A stretch of 26,876 nt of DNA, taken from assembly GCA_934270565.1 (NCBI GenBank), contig CAKQPR010000021.1, forward strand, positions 1-26,876. Direction: 5' to 3'. A program made the position numbers and the translations under genes. This document shows positions 13,418 to 21,090 of the stretch, in pieces (the first letter of the stretch is position 1; every line of letters begins with the position of its first letter). The notes under the pieces are model-generated. The model saw only the letters and a program-made list of their open reading frames with translations. It was not told where the DNA came from and did no database searches. The stretch comes from an uncultured Clostridia bacterium. Its GTDB lineage: Bacteria; Bacillota; Clostridia; Christensenellales; Pumilibacteraceae.

Positions 13418-14338
13418 TTATTTTATCCGGATATCGTCGCGGGCAACGTCGAGATCGGAAATCGTGAGGTGCTCGAAATCGCCCTTTTGCGGAGCGTTCG
13501 GGGAGTGGTACGCGATTGCGAAACCGCCGTCTTTTTTACGGAAAATCATACCGTGCCCGCCGTCGAAGTCGAAGCCGTTTTGAAGTCCGCGCGCGTACAA
13601 AAGACCGTTTTGGGACCATTTGCCGTCGAGCGCGCCGTTGTCGGAACAAGCTTTCGCGATGACGTATTCGCCTGCGACGAAATTCGACCAGATCATACCG
13701 AGCTTACCCGAATCGGTGCGGTAGAGGTAGCAGCCGTCCGTCACGCCTTCTGTTGCTCCTTCGAGCTCGGAAGCATAGAAAAGGTGAATCGGCTCGTCGG
13801 TGAAACGCGTAAAATCATCGCTCATCGGCGCGGCTACGAAACTGCCGATATGATCGGGCATACTCGTCCATTCGTGCACGAAAACCATATACGGTACGCC
13901 GTTTTCGATCCGGAGCGTGCCGTCGATCGCGTCCCACGCGGCGGGAGTTATGCCGCCTTTCGTGATTTCGGTAAAAGGTCCGAGCGGAGTGGAAGCGCGG
14001 TATACGGAAATGCGGCGCGTGCCCGTTTCGCGGGATTTACAGGACGTAAAAATATAAAACTTGCCGCCGTAGAAGTGACATTCGGGCGCCCAGAAAAAAT
14101 TGTCGCAACCGTAAAAGTCGGCGGGCGGGTCGAAAACAACGGTCGGTTCCGACCAGAATTCGAGGTCGGGGCTCGTCAGACACTCGATTTTGCCGCCGCG
14201 CGAGCGGTAAAGATAATAGGTATCGCCCGCAAGCATAACGAACGGATCGCGGCAACGGATATCGTGCGTTTTCGTCGTGCGTTCGCGCTCGAGCCGCGGG
14301 TCGGGGAAAGCGGGTACGGAAAGATTCGAAACTTGCAT
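13418..14338 (-). CDS. Glycoside hydrolase family 43-type protein, cytoplasmic
   Basis: 306 residues, one five-bladed propeller domain and no signal peptide. GH43 landmarks: IRCRDPFVM with Asp31 as likely base, FFWAPECHF (82-89), AIDGTLRIENGVPYMVF with Asp139 as pKa modulator, EGVTDGCYLY with Glu197 as likely acid, and the late GGHGMIFRKKDGG. The family acts on arabino- and xylo-oligosaccharides or related galactosides; the exact specificity is not visible. Start chosen at ATG 14338, because AAGGAG lies 6 nt upstream and homology begins there; an open frame upstream overlaps the preceding gene. It is the last gene of the operon activase - radical enzyme - GH43, 62 bp after the radical enzyme. 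Confidence 0.87.
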   Translation of the reverse strand: MQVSNLSVPAFPDPRLERERTTKTHDIRCRDPFVMLAGDTYYLYRSRGGKIECLTSPDLEFWSEPTVVFDPPADFYGCDNFFWAPECHFYGGKFYIFTSCKSRETGTRRISVYRASTPLGPFTEITKGGITPAAWDAIDGTLRIENGVPYMVFVHEWTSMPDHIGSFVAAPMSDDFTRFTDEPIHLFYASELEGATEGVTDGCYLYRTDSGKLGMIWSNFVAGEYVIAKACSDNGALDGKWSQNGLLYARGLQNGFDFDGGHGMIFRKKDGGFAIAYHSPNAPQKGDFEHLTISDLDVARDDIRIK

Positions 14339-14400
14339 AATATACTCCTTGCCGAAAATTATACAGCTTTGCCCGCCTTTCGTCAAGCGAATAAGGTCGG

Positions 14401-16398
14401 TCAGACGCCGAATTCGGTGCGCGAAATGACGTGATCCTGATAAATGCGGTCGAGCTCGACGAAATATCCCGACCAGCCCCATACGCGAACGATAAGGTTC
14501 GGGTAATTTTCGGGGTGAGCCTGCGCGTCGAGGAGCGTTTCGCGGTTTACCGAATTGAGCTGAAGCTGATGTCCGCCCCGGTCGATATACGCTTTTACGA
14601 GCATCGCGACTTTTTTTACGCCCTCGTCGTTGCGGAAAACGGTGTCGTGCATTTCCATCGTAAGCGGTCCGCCGTTTATCGTCTTGCTCATATCCGGCTT
14701 TGTGAACGACAGAACGACAGAAAGAGGTCCGTCGAGCTTGGTAGTTATGGCAGGTGAGAACGAGGAAGCGAATGCTCCGCCCGCTTTTCGTCCGTCCGCA
14801 GTCGCGCCTACGCCGATTGCGGACAGAACGTATTCCATCGCGCTGCCCGTGCCCGCGCGGAATATCCCGCCGCGATTGTTCGGTTTCCTGTTAAGACAGG
14901 ACGAGAACGCGCTCATCAGGAAGCAAAGGCGGTCGTCCGCTTCGTTATTGTTACCCGTTTTCGGGAGCGAAAGCAACGTTTGCCGAAGGTCCTCGCGCCC
15001 CTCAAAGTCGGTTTCGAGCGCCTCGATAAGCTCGGATTTATCTACCGTTTTGTCCTCGAAAACAGCCTTTTTAATCGCTTCGAGCGCGTCCGCGGCGTTT
15101 GATAACCCTACGCCGTGAATACCGTAATTATTGTATTTTGCGCCGCCTTCCGTCGAGAACCTCCCGCGCTCTATACACGGAGAGATCAGCATCGACAAAA
15201 ACGCTCCGCGCGGCTGAACGAAATTATTGCATACGTCGATAATCCGGTCGCATTCTTTTTCGATCGCAACGCGCACCTTGTTCTCAAAACTCGCATACGT
15301 ATCGCAGTTTTTAAGACACGAAAGGGTAACGCGCCGCACGATTTCTGGAAAAACGAATTTGTCGATGTTCGGGACGTCCGCGCCGCAACGCGGAATAATG
15401 AATTCCCAGCAAGCCGCGACGGTGTAGTTGCGCGCGTCGGCAAGGTCGTAGCCGAGCGCCGTGAGCCCCTTTATAACCACGTCATCGTTGCAGTATTGCG
15501 GAAAGCCGAGCCCCTGACGCGTAAGACGGGTGGCTCGCTCGTAAAGTCCGATCGGAGTAGAAGAGTTTACGCGCAAGTTTATTTTCGGATCGATCAGTTC
15601 GAGTTCTTCGCTCGCGGTAAGCACGATTTCGCTTAAATAGGTAAAAGCGTCGTTGCCGTTTTCGTCGCACCCGCCGAGTACGAGACTTTGCCCGTTGTCG
15701 CCTTGCTGTACGCCGTTATAGAGATCGGCGTCGTAATTCATCGCGATGAAAAACAGCTCGGTGTCCTCGATAAGCTCGTCCATAGTCGCGCCCCGACGGA
15801 TCGATTCGTCCGCGTAGGGCAGCATATACCGATCGAATCTTCCGAGCGTGAGATGATTGTTCTCGTCGAGCCTGAGAGCGTAATGCAGAAACTTTATCGC
15901 CACGAGCGCGTCGTAATAGGTAGTCGCGCCGCTTTCGGGTACGACGGCAAGTGCCGCGGCAAGCCGCTCGCGCCCCGCTTTTTCCGCTCCGTCACGCCAT
16001 TTCCGGACAAGGTCGGAACACACCTGCAGGTACCGCAACGCAAGTTCGTAAAACCTTTTCGCTTCGTCGTCCGCGTCGGGCAAGCGACCGCATATTGCTT
16101 TTTTCAAGCCGTTCAGACCGCCGGAAAGGAACGTTTCGTAATCCACGGTAACGTTTCCGAGCATTTCGCCCGCTTCGATTTCGGGAAGAAACGTATTGTA
16201 GCGGTTGAATCCGAAATCGTCCGATTCGTAAAAAATCGGCTTTTCGTCGTTCGCCGCGCGCTCGAACCGTATAAAAATCCGTTCTTCCTCGCTTAAATCG
16301 CGCGTTTCGGCGGTAACGTCCGCCTTGCGAAAGTTGCGATTTTTACGGTATCCGCGATTCAAAAGAAAACCCTTGCATTTTTCGACTTTTTCCGTCAT
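14401..16398 (-). CDS. Glycyl radical enzyme of the pyruvate formate-lyase superfamily, subtype unknown
   Basis: 665 residues. The C-terminal radical loop IVRVWGWSGYFVELD is intact, with Gly641 as the expected radical site. The active-site Cys330 is in NYTVAACWEF, giving a Cys-x-Glu motif (Glu332). That motif is seen in dehydratase/lyase members (glycerol and diol dehydratases, choline lyase) rather than the Cys-Cys of true pyruvate formate-lyase. At 665 residues it is shorter than the usual 750-850. The protein needs anaerobic activation by the radical SAM activase encoded 26 bp upstream. AAGGAG precedes the ATG. The neighbouring GH43 and the AraC regulator suggest a substrate derived from a plant or host sugar, but no reaction can be named. 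Confidence 0.9.
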   Translation of the reverse strand: MTEKVEKCKGFLLNRGYRKNRNFRKADVTAETRDLSEEERIFIRFERAANDEKPIFYESDDFGFNRYNTFLPEIEAGEMLGNVTVDYETFLSGGLNGLKKAICGRLPDADDEAKRFYELALRYLQVCSDLVRKWRDGAEKAGRERLAAALAVVPESGATTYYDALVAIKFLHYALRLDENNHLTLGRFDRYMLPYADESIRRGATMDELIEDTELFFIAMNYDADLYNGVQQGDNGQSLVLGGCDENGNDAFTYLSEIVLTASEELELIDPKINLRVNSSTPIGLYERATRLTRQGLGFPQYCNDDVVIKGLTALGYDLADARNYTVAACWEFIIPRCGADVPNIDKFVFPEIVRRVTLSCLKNCDTYASFENKVRVAIEKECDRIIDVCNNFVQPRGAFLSMLISPCIERGRFSTEGGAKYNNYGIHGVGLSNAADALEAIKKAVFEDKTVDKSELIEALETDFEGREDLRQTLLSLPKTGNNNEADDRLCFLMSAFSSCLNRKPNNRGGIFRAGTGSAMEYVLSAIGVGATADGRKAGGAFASSFSPAITTKLDGPLSVVLSFTKPDMSKTINGGPLTMEMHDTVFRNDEGVKKVAMLVKAYIDRGGHQLQLNSVNRETLLDAQAHPENYPNLIVRVWGWSGYFVELDRIYQDHVISRTEFGV

Positions 16399-16424
16399 TG
16401 TTTACTCCTTTTACGCAAGCGCGT

Positions 16425-17270
16425 TTATAAAATTTTCGTTCCGATCCCGAACGCGGCGAATATTTCCGCGTGGGGCGAGGGCGGTACGGTTTCGTCGAAC
16501 GACGGCGAATACGTCCGTCCGACCGTCGGGTATTTGCCGCCCGCAAAGCGGTTGTAGGGCAGAAGCTCGACGCGTTTCGCTCCGACTTCGGCGATCGTTT
16601 TCGCTATAGCCGTGAGGTTTTCGGGCGTGTCCGTGACGGTCGGGATAAGCGGTACGCGGGTGACGAACGGCACGCCGCTTTCGGCAAGCGCGCGGTAGTT
16701 ACGTAGAACGATTTCCGCATTGCCGCCGCAGTATTTCGCGAAACCGCCCTTGTCGATGATTTTGAGGTCGTAAAGCACGAAATCGCATACCCCGAGCGCC
16801 TTTTCGAACGTCGCGTTGTCCGCGTAGCCGCTCGTCTGCAGCGCGACTGTAAGCCGAGGGTCGAGAAGGGAAGCCGTTTCGACGATGAAGTCCGTCCTCA
16901 GAAGCGGTTCGCCGCCCGAAAACGTTATCCCGCCGCCGTCAGACAGAATATCTGCGTTCTTGTTGAGCCGATCCGCGAGCGCGCGGGGCGTGTAGTCCGT
17001 GCCGCATACCCGAATAAGCCCTTTCGGACAAGCCGCCGCGCTTTTCTCGGTGAATTCCGTTCTGCCCGCGACCAGATTTGCGTTTTTCAGACACTCGCCG
17101 CACCCGATACAACCGTTCTTATTTCTGACGTATTCCTTGTCGGGGCGTTGCCCTTCGGGGTTGTGACACCACTCGCAACGGAGCGGGCAACCCTTGAAAA
17201 ACACAGTCGTGCGCAGGTTCGGCCCGTCAAAAGTCGAAAATTCTTCTATCGAAAATACCGTTGCGGTCAT
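16425..17270 (-). CDS. Glycyl radical enzyme activase (radical SAM)
   Basis: 281 residues. The radical SAM cluster motif CPLRCEWC (Cys28, 32, 35) and GGEP (119-122) are intact. Between them is a ferredoxin-like insert with CIGCGEC (Cys54, 57, 60) and then CP (Cys81) and Cys89. Many activases have two full CxxCxxCxxxC sets; here only enough cysteines for one extra [4Fe-4S] cluster are clear. It takes the 5'-deoxyadenosyl radical from SAM to place the radical on Gly641 of the neighbour enzyme. AAAGGAG lies 8 nt before ATG. It is the first gene of the operon, divergent from the AraC gene. Confidence 0.93.
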   Translation of the reverse strand: MTATVFSIEEFSTFDGPNLRTTVFFKGCPLRCEWCHNPEGQRPDKEYVRNKNGCIGCGECLKNANLVAGRTEFTEKSAAACPKGLIRVCGTDYTPRALADRLNKNADILSDGGGITFSGGEPLLRTDFIVETASLLDPRLTVALQTSGYADNATFEKALGVCDFVLYDLKIIDKGGFAKYCGGNAEIVLRNYRALAESGVPFVTRVPLIPTVTDTPENLTAIAKTIAEVGAKRVELLPYNRFAGGKYPTVGRTYSPSFDETVPPSPHAEIFAAFGIGTKIL

Positions 17271-17287
17271 TATTTCGCTCCTTTTCC

Positions 17288-17316
17288 TTTACATTCGGCT
17301 CGGTTTGTGGTATAAT
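17288..17316 (+). promoter_or_regulatory. SigmaA promoter of the AraC-type regulator gene
   Basis: -35 TTTACA (17288-17293), 17-nt spacer, -10 TATAAT (17311-17316). It is in the divergent control region. A copy of the direct repeat ATATAGCCAAAATTC covers its -10/+1 area, which suggests autoregulation. Confidence 0.75.
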
Positions 17317-17329
17317 ATAGCCAAAATTC
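17315..17329 (+). promoter_or_regulatory. Putative operator half-site 1 (direct repeat)
   Basis: ATATAGCCAAAATTC, repeated as ATATAGCCAAATTCC at 17389-17403, same orientation, 74 bp apart. AraC proteins often bind direct repeats. This copy overlaps the start region of the regulator's own promoter. Confidence 0.45.
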
Positions 17330-17342
17330 AACCGTCGGCTTA

Positions 17343-17372
17343 ATTATACACCGTCGAAGAACGCGTATTCAA
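17343..17372 (-). promoter_or_regulatory. Promoter of the activase - radical enzyme - GH43 operon
   Basis: On the minus strand, -35 TTGAAT (17367-17372), 18-nt spacer, -10 TATAAT (17343-17348). The leader is about 65 nt. Operator half-site 2 ends 17 bp upstream of the -35 box, a normal place for an activator. Confidence 0.6.
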
Positions 17373-17388
17373 GTGCTTTTCCGACGAT

Positions 17389-17403
17389 ATATAGCCAAAT
17401 TCC
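17389..17403 (+). promoter_or_regulatory. Putative operator half-site 2 (direct repeat)
   Basis: ATATAGCCAAATTCC, similar to 17315-17329. It lies just upstream of the minus-strand operon promoter and within the leader of the regulator gene. Confidence 0.45.
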
Positions 17404-17428
17404 GACTTCTGCCGACGAAAGGAAAATT

Positions 17429-18247
17429 ATGTTTTTTCATCAGCCGACAAACTCGGACGCGGACGTTTTCAACGCGTTTTTGTACGACGGAATCGATTAC
17501 GGCGCGCATTTTCACAGAGGGTGCGAAATTCTTATCGCAATGCAGGGCACGCAAAAGGCCGTCGTCGGCGGCGAGCGCTACGACTTAAAGGCGGGCGAGG
17601 CGCTGTTCGTCGCGCCGTACCGGATTCATTCATACGAGCGCACCGAGGGGTCGGTAACGTTCGTTATCGTCTTTTCGGGCGCTTACGTCGAAGAATTCGG
17701 TTCGCGCCTGTCGGGCAAAACGCCGCTTGACGCCCGCTTCGCGCTCTCTTCCGAAACGCTTCGTTTCGTGTTGTCGAAATTCTTCGGTTCGGGCGAAACG
17801 AAAACAGCAACCGCCTTTTTGCATTCGGTAGATTGCGACCGCGTGAAAGTTCCGCAACCGGACGGGCTTACCGTGCGCGCCTGCCTTTACGCGATGATCG
17901 CCGAGTTCGATAAAACCGCCGCTTACGCGGAGAGCGATCGCGACGACGAGTTCGTGTATTCGGTCATAGGTTACGTCGAGCGGAATTTCCGGTCGGACAT
18001 ATCGGTCGCGACGCTTGCGCAAGAGCTCGGGTACTCTTACGACTACGTTTCGCGGCTTTTCGCGGCGCGGTTCGGGATAAGGTTTTCCGAGCTCGTCAAC
18101 CGATACCGCGCGGAAGAGGCGGCAAGGCTTATCGGAACGGAAAACGTTTCCGCGACGGAAGCGGCGATGAGGAGCGGCTTTAACAGCATACGGTCGTTCA
18201 ACAGGGTGTACAAGGAGCTTCTCGGCAGAACGCCCACGGGCAGATGA
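17429..18247 (+). CDS. AraC/XylS-family transcriptional regulator
   Basis: 272 residues. The N-terminal cupin-like sensor (~20-85) contains HFHRGCEILIAMQG and LKAGEALFVAPYRIHSY. The C-terminal pair of helix-turn-helix motifs (~170-272) contains DISVATLAQELGYSYDYVSRLFAARFGIRFSELVNRYR and AAMRSGFNSIRSFNRVYKELLGRTP. Such proteins sense a sugar or related molecule and usually activate nearby genes. It is divergent from the radical enzyme operon, so that operon is its likely target. AAAGGA lies 7 nt before ATG 17429. It is transcribed alone; no clear terminator is seen before 18303. Confidence 0.93.
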   Translation: MFFHQPTNSDADVFNAFLYDGIDYGAHFHRGCEILIAMQGTQKAVVGGERYDLKAGEALFVAPYRIHSYERTEGSVTFVIVFSGAYVEEFGSRLSGKTPLDARFALSSETLRFVLSKFFGSGETKTATAFLHSVDCDRVKVPQPDGLTVRACLYAMIAEFDKTAAYAESDRDDEFVYSVIGYVERNFRSDISVATLAQELGYSYDYVSRLFAARFGIRFSELVNRYRAEEAARLIGTENVSATEAAMRSGFNSIRSFNRVYKELLGRTPTGR

Positions 18248-18302
18248 TCGCGCTTTAGTCGGCGATTATTTCAAAACGAACACAAGCGGCGCCGCCGTTC
18301 GG

Positions 18303-18331
18303 TTGACAAACCGCGCGGAAATTGCTATTAT
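18303..18331 (+). promoter_or_regulatory. SigmaA promoter giving an apparently leaderless transcript
   Basis: -35 TTGACA (18303-18308), 17-nt spacer, -10 TATTAT (18326-18331). The start codon at 18338 is where transcription itself is expected to begin, and no ribosome binding site is present. Confidence 0.8.
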
Positions 18332-18337
18332 ATAAGA

Positions 18338-19180
18338 ATGAGAAAGTTAAACGGCAAAATCATAGCGATTACGGGCGGTTCGTCCGGCATCGGAAAGCAT
18401 ATCGCGGAAACGTTTTCGGACGGAAACGCCGTCGTGGATCTGAGTCGTAGCGCGGAAACGAGCGCGCTTTTCACGGACGGCGGCGAAGCGAAAAACGGAC
18501 TTTATCACATAAAGTGCGACGTGAGTTCGGAAGCGGACGTTATCGAGGCGTTCGGTATGATAAAGTCGGCGTTCGGAAGAGTAGACCTTCTTATAAACAA
18601 CGCGGGCTACGGCGTTTCGGGCGCGGTCGAGCTTCTTAAAGACGAGGAAGTCGAGCGCATTTTCGAAGTCAATTTCATGGGAGTGTTCCGCTGCTGCAAG
18701 TACGCTTTGCCGCTTATGAGCGAGGGCGCGAAGATCGTGAATATTTCGTCCGCATGCGCGATTTTCCCGTTGCCCTTCCGCGGTATGTACTGCGCTTCCA
18801 AAGCCGCGGTGAGCATGCTTTCGCACTCGCTCCGCGAAGAGGTCAAGCCTTACGGAATCGACGTTACGGCGATTTGCCCCGGGGATATAAAGACTCCGTT
18901 CACGCGCAACCGCGTCAAGAATTTCACCACCAACGAGCGTTACGGATCGAGGATCAAGGACGCGGACGATCATATTTCGGCGCGCGAAAACAAGCGTATG
19001 AGCGTGGATTACGCTTGCCGCAAGATCGAAAAGATTATAGTGAAACGCAAATATAAGCCGTTCTATATCGTGGGCGGCAAATACAAAGCTTTATACGCGC
19101 TGTACCGGATTTTCCCGCTCGGCGCGATACTCGGCGCGACGGGTAAAATGTTCGCCCCGAAACAAAAGGACAAGGATTAA
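18338..19180 (+). CDS. Short-chain dehydrogenase/reductase
   Basis: 280 residues, classical SDR fold. It has the cofactor motif TGGSSGIG (12-19), acidic Asp61 in CDVSS, NNAG (87-90), and catalytic Ser138, Tyr151 and Lys155 (YCASK). An NAD(P)-linked oxidoreductase on an unknown alcohol/ketone or lipid substrate; the C-terminal ~40 residues are basic and hydrophobic (YKALYALYRIFPLGAILG), which may place it at the membrane, as in reductases of lipid intermediates. The start is well fixed because the SDR fold begins at once, yet no Shine-Dalgarno sequence precedes it and the promoter abuts the ATG. guaA follows after 20 bases, so both are probably cotranscribed. Confidence 0.9.
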   Translation: MRKLNGKIIAITGGSSGIGKHIAETFSDGNAVVDLSRSAETSALFTDGGEAKNGLYHIKCDVSSEADVIEAFGMIKSAFGRVDLLINNAGYGVSGAVELLKDEEVERIFEVNFMGVFRCCKYALPLMSEGAKIVNISSACAIFPLPFRGMYCASKAAVSMLSHSLREEVKPYGIDVTAICPGDIKTPFTRNRVKNFTTNERYGSRIKDADDHISARENKRMSVDYACRKIEKIIVKRKYKPFYIVGGKYKALYALYRIFPLGAILGATGKMFAPKQKDKD

Positions 19181-19200
19181 CCGGAATACAAGGAGACAGT

Positions 19201-20721
19201 ATGGAAAACGTAATCGTGCTCGACTTCGGCGGGCAGTACAATCAGCTTATCGCGCGCAGAGTCCGCGAACATAACGTCTATTGCGAGCTTCTGCCGCACG
19301 ACACCCCGATCGAGAAAATCAAGGCGAAAAACCCGATCGGAATTATCTTTACGGGCGGTCCCGCGGCAGTCACGGACGAGGGCGCGCCTACCGTAAGTAC
19401 GGAAATCTTCGAGCTCGGCATTCCCGTGCTCGGAATCTGCTACGGCTGTCAGCTGATGTCTTACGAGCTCGGCGGCAAGGTGGACAGAGGTCCGCGCGAA
19501 TACGGCAAACAGGTGCTTAAAGCGGGCAAAAGCGTGCTTTTCGACGGCGTTCCCGAGACTTCGCGGATATGGATGAGTCACACCGTGTACGTCAGCGCCG
19601 TGCCCGAGGGATTCGAAGTGATCGGCACTACCGACACATGCCCCGTGGCGGCTATGGCGAACGACGAAAAAAAGCTTTACGGCGTTCAGTTCCACCCCGA
19701 AGTCATGCACACCGAGTACGGCGAAAACGTGCTCCGCAACTTCCTTTACAAGGTTTGCGGCGCTAAGGGCGAGTGGACGATGGCGAATTTCGCCGAAAGC
19801 AAGATCCGCGAGCTTAAAGAGAAAATCGGTGACAAAAAGGTGCTTTGCGCGCTTTCGGGCGGCGTGGATTCCGCGGTTGCAGCCACGCTTATTCACAAGG
19901 CTTGCCCCAACCTTACCTGCATTTTCGTCGATCACGGCTTGCTTCGGAAGGACGAAGCGGACGAGGTCGTGCGCGTTTTCCGCGACGAACAGAAAATGAA
20001 CCTTATCAAGGTTGACGCTTCGGACAGATTTTTGGGACTTCTCAAAGGCGTTACCGAACCCGAACGCAAGAGAAAAATCATCGGCGAGGAGTTTATCCGC
20101 GTTTTCGAAGCTGAGGCGAAGAAGATCGGTAAGGTCGATTACCTCGTTCAGGGCACGATTTATCCCGACGTCATCGAGTCGGGCAAGGGCGTGAGCGCCA
20201 CGATCAAGAGCCATCACAATGTGGGCGGGCTTCCGTCCGTCGTGGACTTCAAGGAAATCGTCGAGCCGCTTCGCGATCTGTTCAAGGACGAAGTCCGTAA
20301 ATGCGGCTTCGAAATCGGCTTGCCCGCGTCGATAGTCATGCGCCAGCCGTTCCCCGGTCCCGGACTTGCGATCCGTATTATGGGCGATATCACGCGCGAA
20401 AAAGTCGCGATTTTGCAGGAAGCCGACGCGATCTACCGCGAGGAAATAGCTACGGCGGGGCTCGACAGAGAAATATGGCAGTACTTCGCCGTGCTTACCA
20501 ACACCCGCACCGTGGGGGTTATGGGAGACGAGCGCACTTACGACTATACCGTCGCGCTTCGCGGCGTTACCAGCGTGGACGGAATGACTGCCGACTGGGC
20601 GCGTATTCCTTTCGACGTGCTCGAGCGGATTTCCACACGTATCGTCAACGAGGTAAAACACGTCAATCGCATAGTTTACGATATCACATCCAAGCCCCCC
20701 GCAACCATCGAGTGGGAATGA
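19201..20721 (+). CDS. guaA: GMP synthase (glutamine-hydrolysing)
   Basis: 506 residues, full length for the family. The N-terminal class I glutamine amidotransferase has the nucleophile Cys80 in GICYGCQLM and the pair His165/Glu167 in GVQFHPEVM. The ATP pyrophosphatase domain opens with LSGGVDSAV (218-226). The C-terminal dimerisation domain has RQPFPGPGLAIRIMG and ends with PATIEWE. It converts XMP to GMP with glutamine and ATP in the cytoplasm. AAGGAG lies 7 nt before the ATG. It probably shares the promoter at 18303 with the SDR gene. No purine riboswitch is visible in the 20-base gap. A clear terminator follows. Confidence 0.98.
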   Translation: MENVIVLDFGGQYNQLIARRVREHNVYCELLPHDTPIEKIKAKNPIGIIFTGGPAAVTDEGAPTVSTEIFELGIPVLGICYGCQLMSYELGGKVDRGPREYGKQVLKAGKSVLFDGVPETSRIWMSHTVYVSAVPEGFEVIGTTDTCPVAAMANDEKKLYGVQFHPEVMHTEYGENVLRNFLYKVCGAKGEWTMANFAESKIRELKEKIGDKKVLCALSGGVDSAVAATLIHKACPNLTCIFVDHGLLRKDEADEVVRVFRDEQKMNLIKVDASDRFLGLLKGVTEPERKRKIIGEEFIRVFEAEAKKIGKVDYLVQGTIYPDVIESGKGVSATIKSHHNVGGLPSVVDFKEIVEPLRDLFKDEVRKCGFEIGLPASIVMRQPFPGPGLAIRIMGDITREKVAILQEADAIYREEIATAGLDREIWQYFAVLTNTRTVGVMGDERTYDYTVALRGVTSVDGMTADWARIPFDVLERISTRIVNEVKHVNRIVYDITSKPPATIEWE

Positions 20722-20739
20722 TAACCGAATAAACGTTCG

Positions 20740-20773
20740 CCCCGTCGGAAACACCCCGACGGGGTTTCGTTTT
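20740..20773 (+). terminator. Terminator of guaA
   Basis: CCCCGTCGG (20740-20748), loop AAACACC, CCGACGGGG (20756-20764), then TTTCGTTTT. Confidence 0.85.
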
Positions 20774-20919
20774 AAAGCCTTCCCCCTTGGGGGAAGGTGG
20801 CACGAGTGTGAGCGTAGCGATCCGAGTGACGAATGAGGGGTCGGGCTATGACAAACGCAACGTAAAAGACAACCCCTCATCAGTCGCTACGCGACAGCTT
20901 CCCCCCGAGGGGAAGCCTT
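20774..20919 (+). mobile_element. MITE-like family A, copy 3 (empty site)
   Basis: 146 bp, AAAGCCTTCCCC at the left and GGGGAAGCCTT at the right. The left hairpin CCTTCCCCCTTGGGGGAAGG is intact, so module C is absent. The segment after it differs from the other copies (CACGAGTGTGAGCGTAGCG instead of ATTGCCGAAGCG...), showing that sub-segments swap between copies. It begins at the last T of the guaA terminator. Confidence 0.75.
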
Positions 20920-20939
20920 ATAAGGTCGCTTTCGCTCGG

Positions 20940-20968
20940 AGCTTCTCCCCCCCCCAAGGGGAAGCCTT
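20940..20968 (+). repeat. Solo right end of family A
   Basis: AGCTTCTCCCC...CCAAGGGGAAGCCTT, a second copy of the right-hand hairpin of the element just upstream, with a TCGCTTTCGCTCGGAG arm before it. The stretch 20722-21016 holds only the guaA terminator, these repeats and AT-rich filler; no gene is seen. Confidence 0.65.
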
Positions 20969-21016
20969 GAATTGTTTGTGTGGGGTTGATTTTAATTGTA
21001 TTCTAATGCGGCGGGG

Positions 21017-21045
21017 TTGATTTTTCGGATAAAAAGTAGTATAAT
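21017..21045 (+). promoter_or_regulatory. SigmaA promoter of the SPFH - KDPG aldolase pair
   Basis: -35 TTGATT (21017-21022), 17-nt spacer, -10 TATAAT (21040-21045). Confidence 0.8.
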
Positions 21046-21090
21046 GAGTACGATGAAAGCGAAAAAGAAAAGGCGCTTTCGGGAGGAATT

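Noticed and set aside
14339..14482. N-terminal extension of the GH43 protein
   Set aside because: It overlaps the radical enzyme's C-terminus in another frame and lacks GH43 similarity; ATG 14338 has AAGGAG.
19177..20880. Long antisense open frame opposite guaA
   Set aside because: It runs the length of a certain GMP synthase gene; it is a by-product of codon bias.
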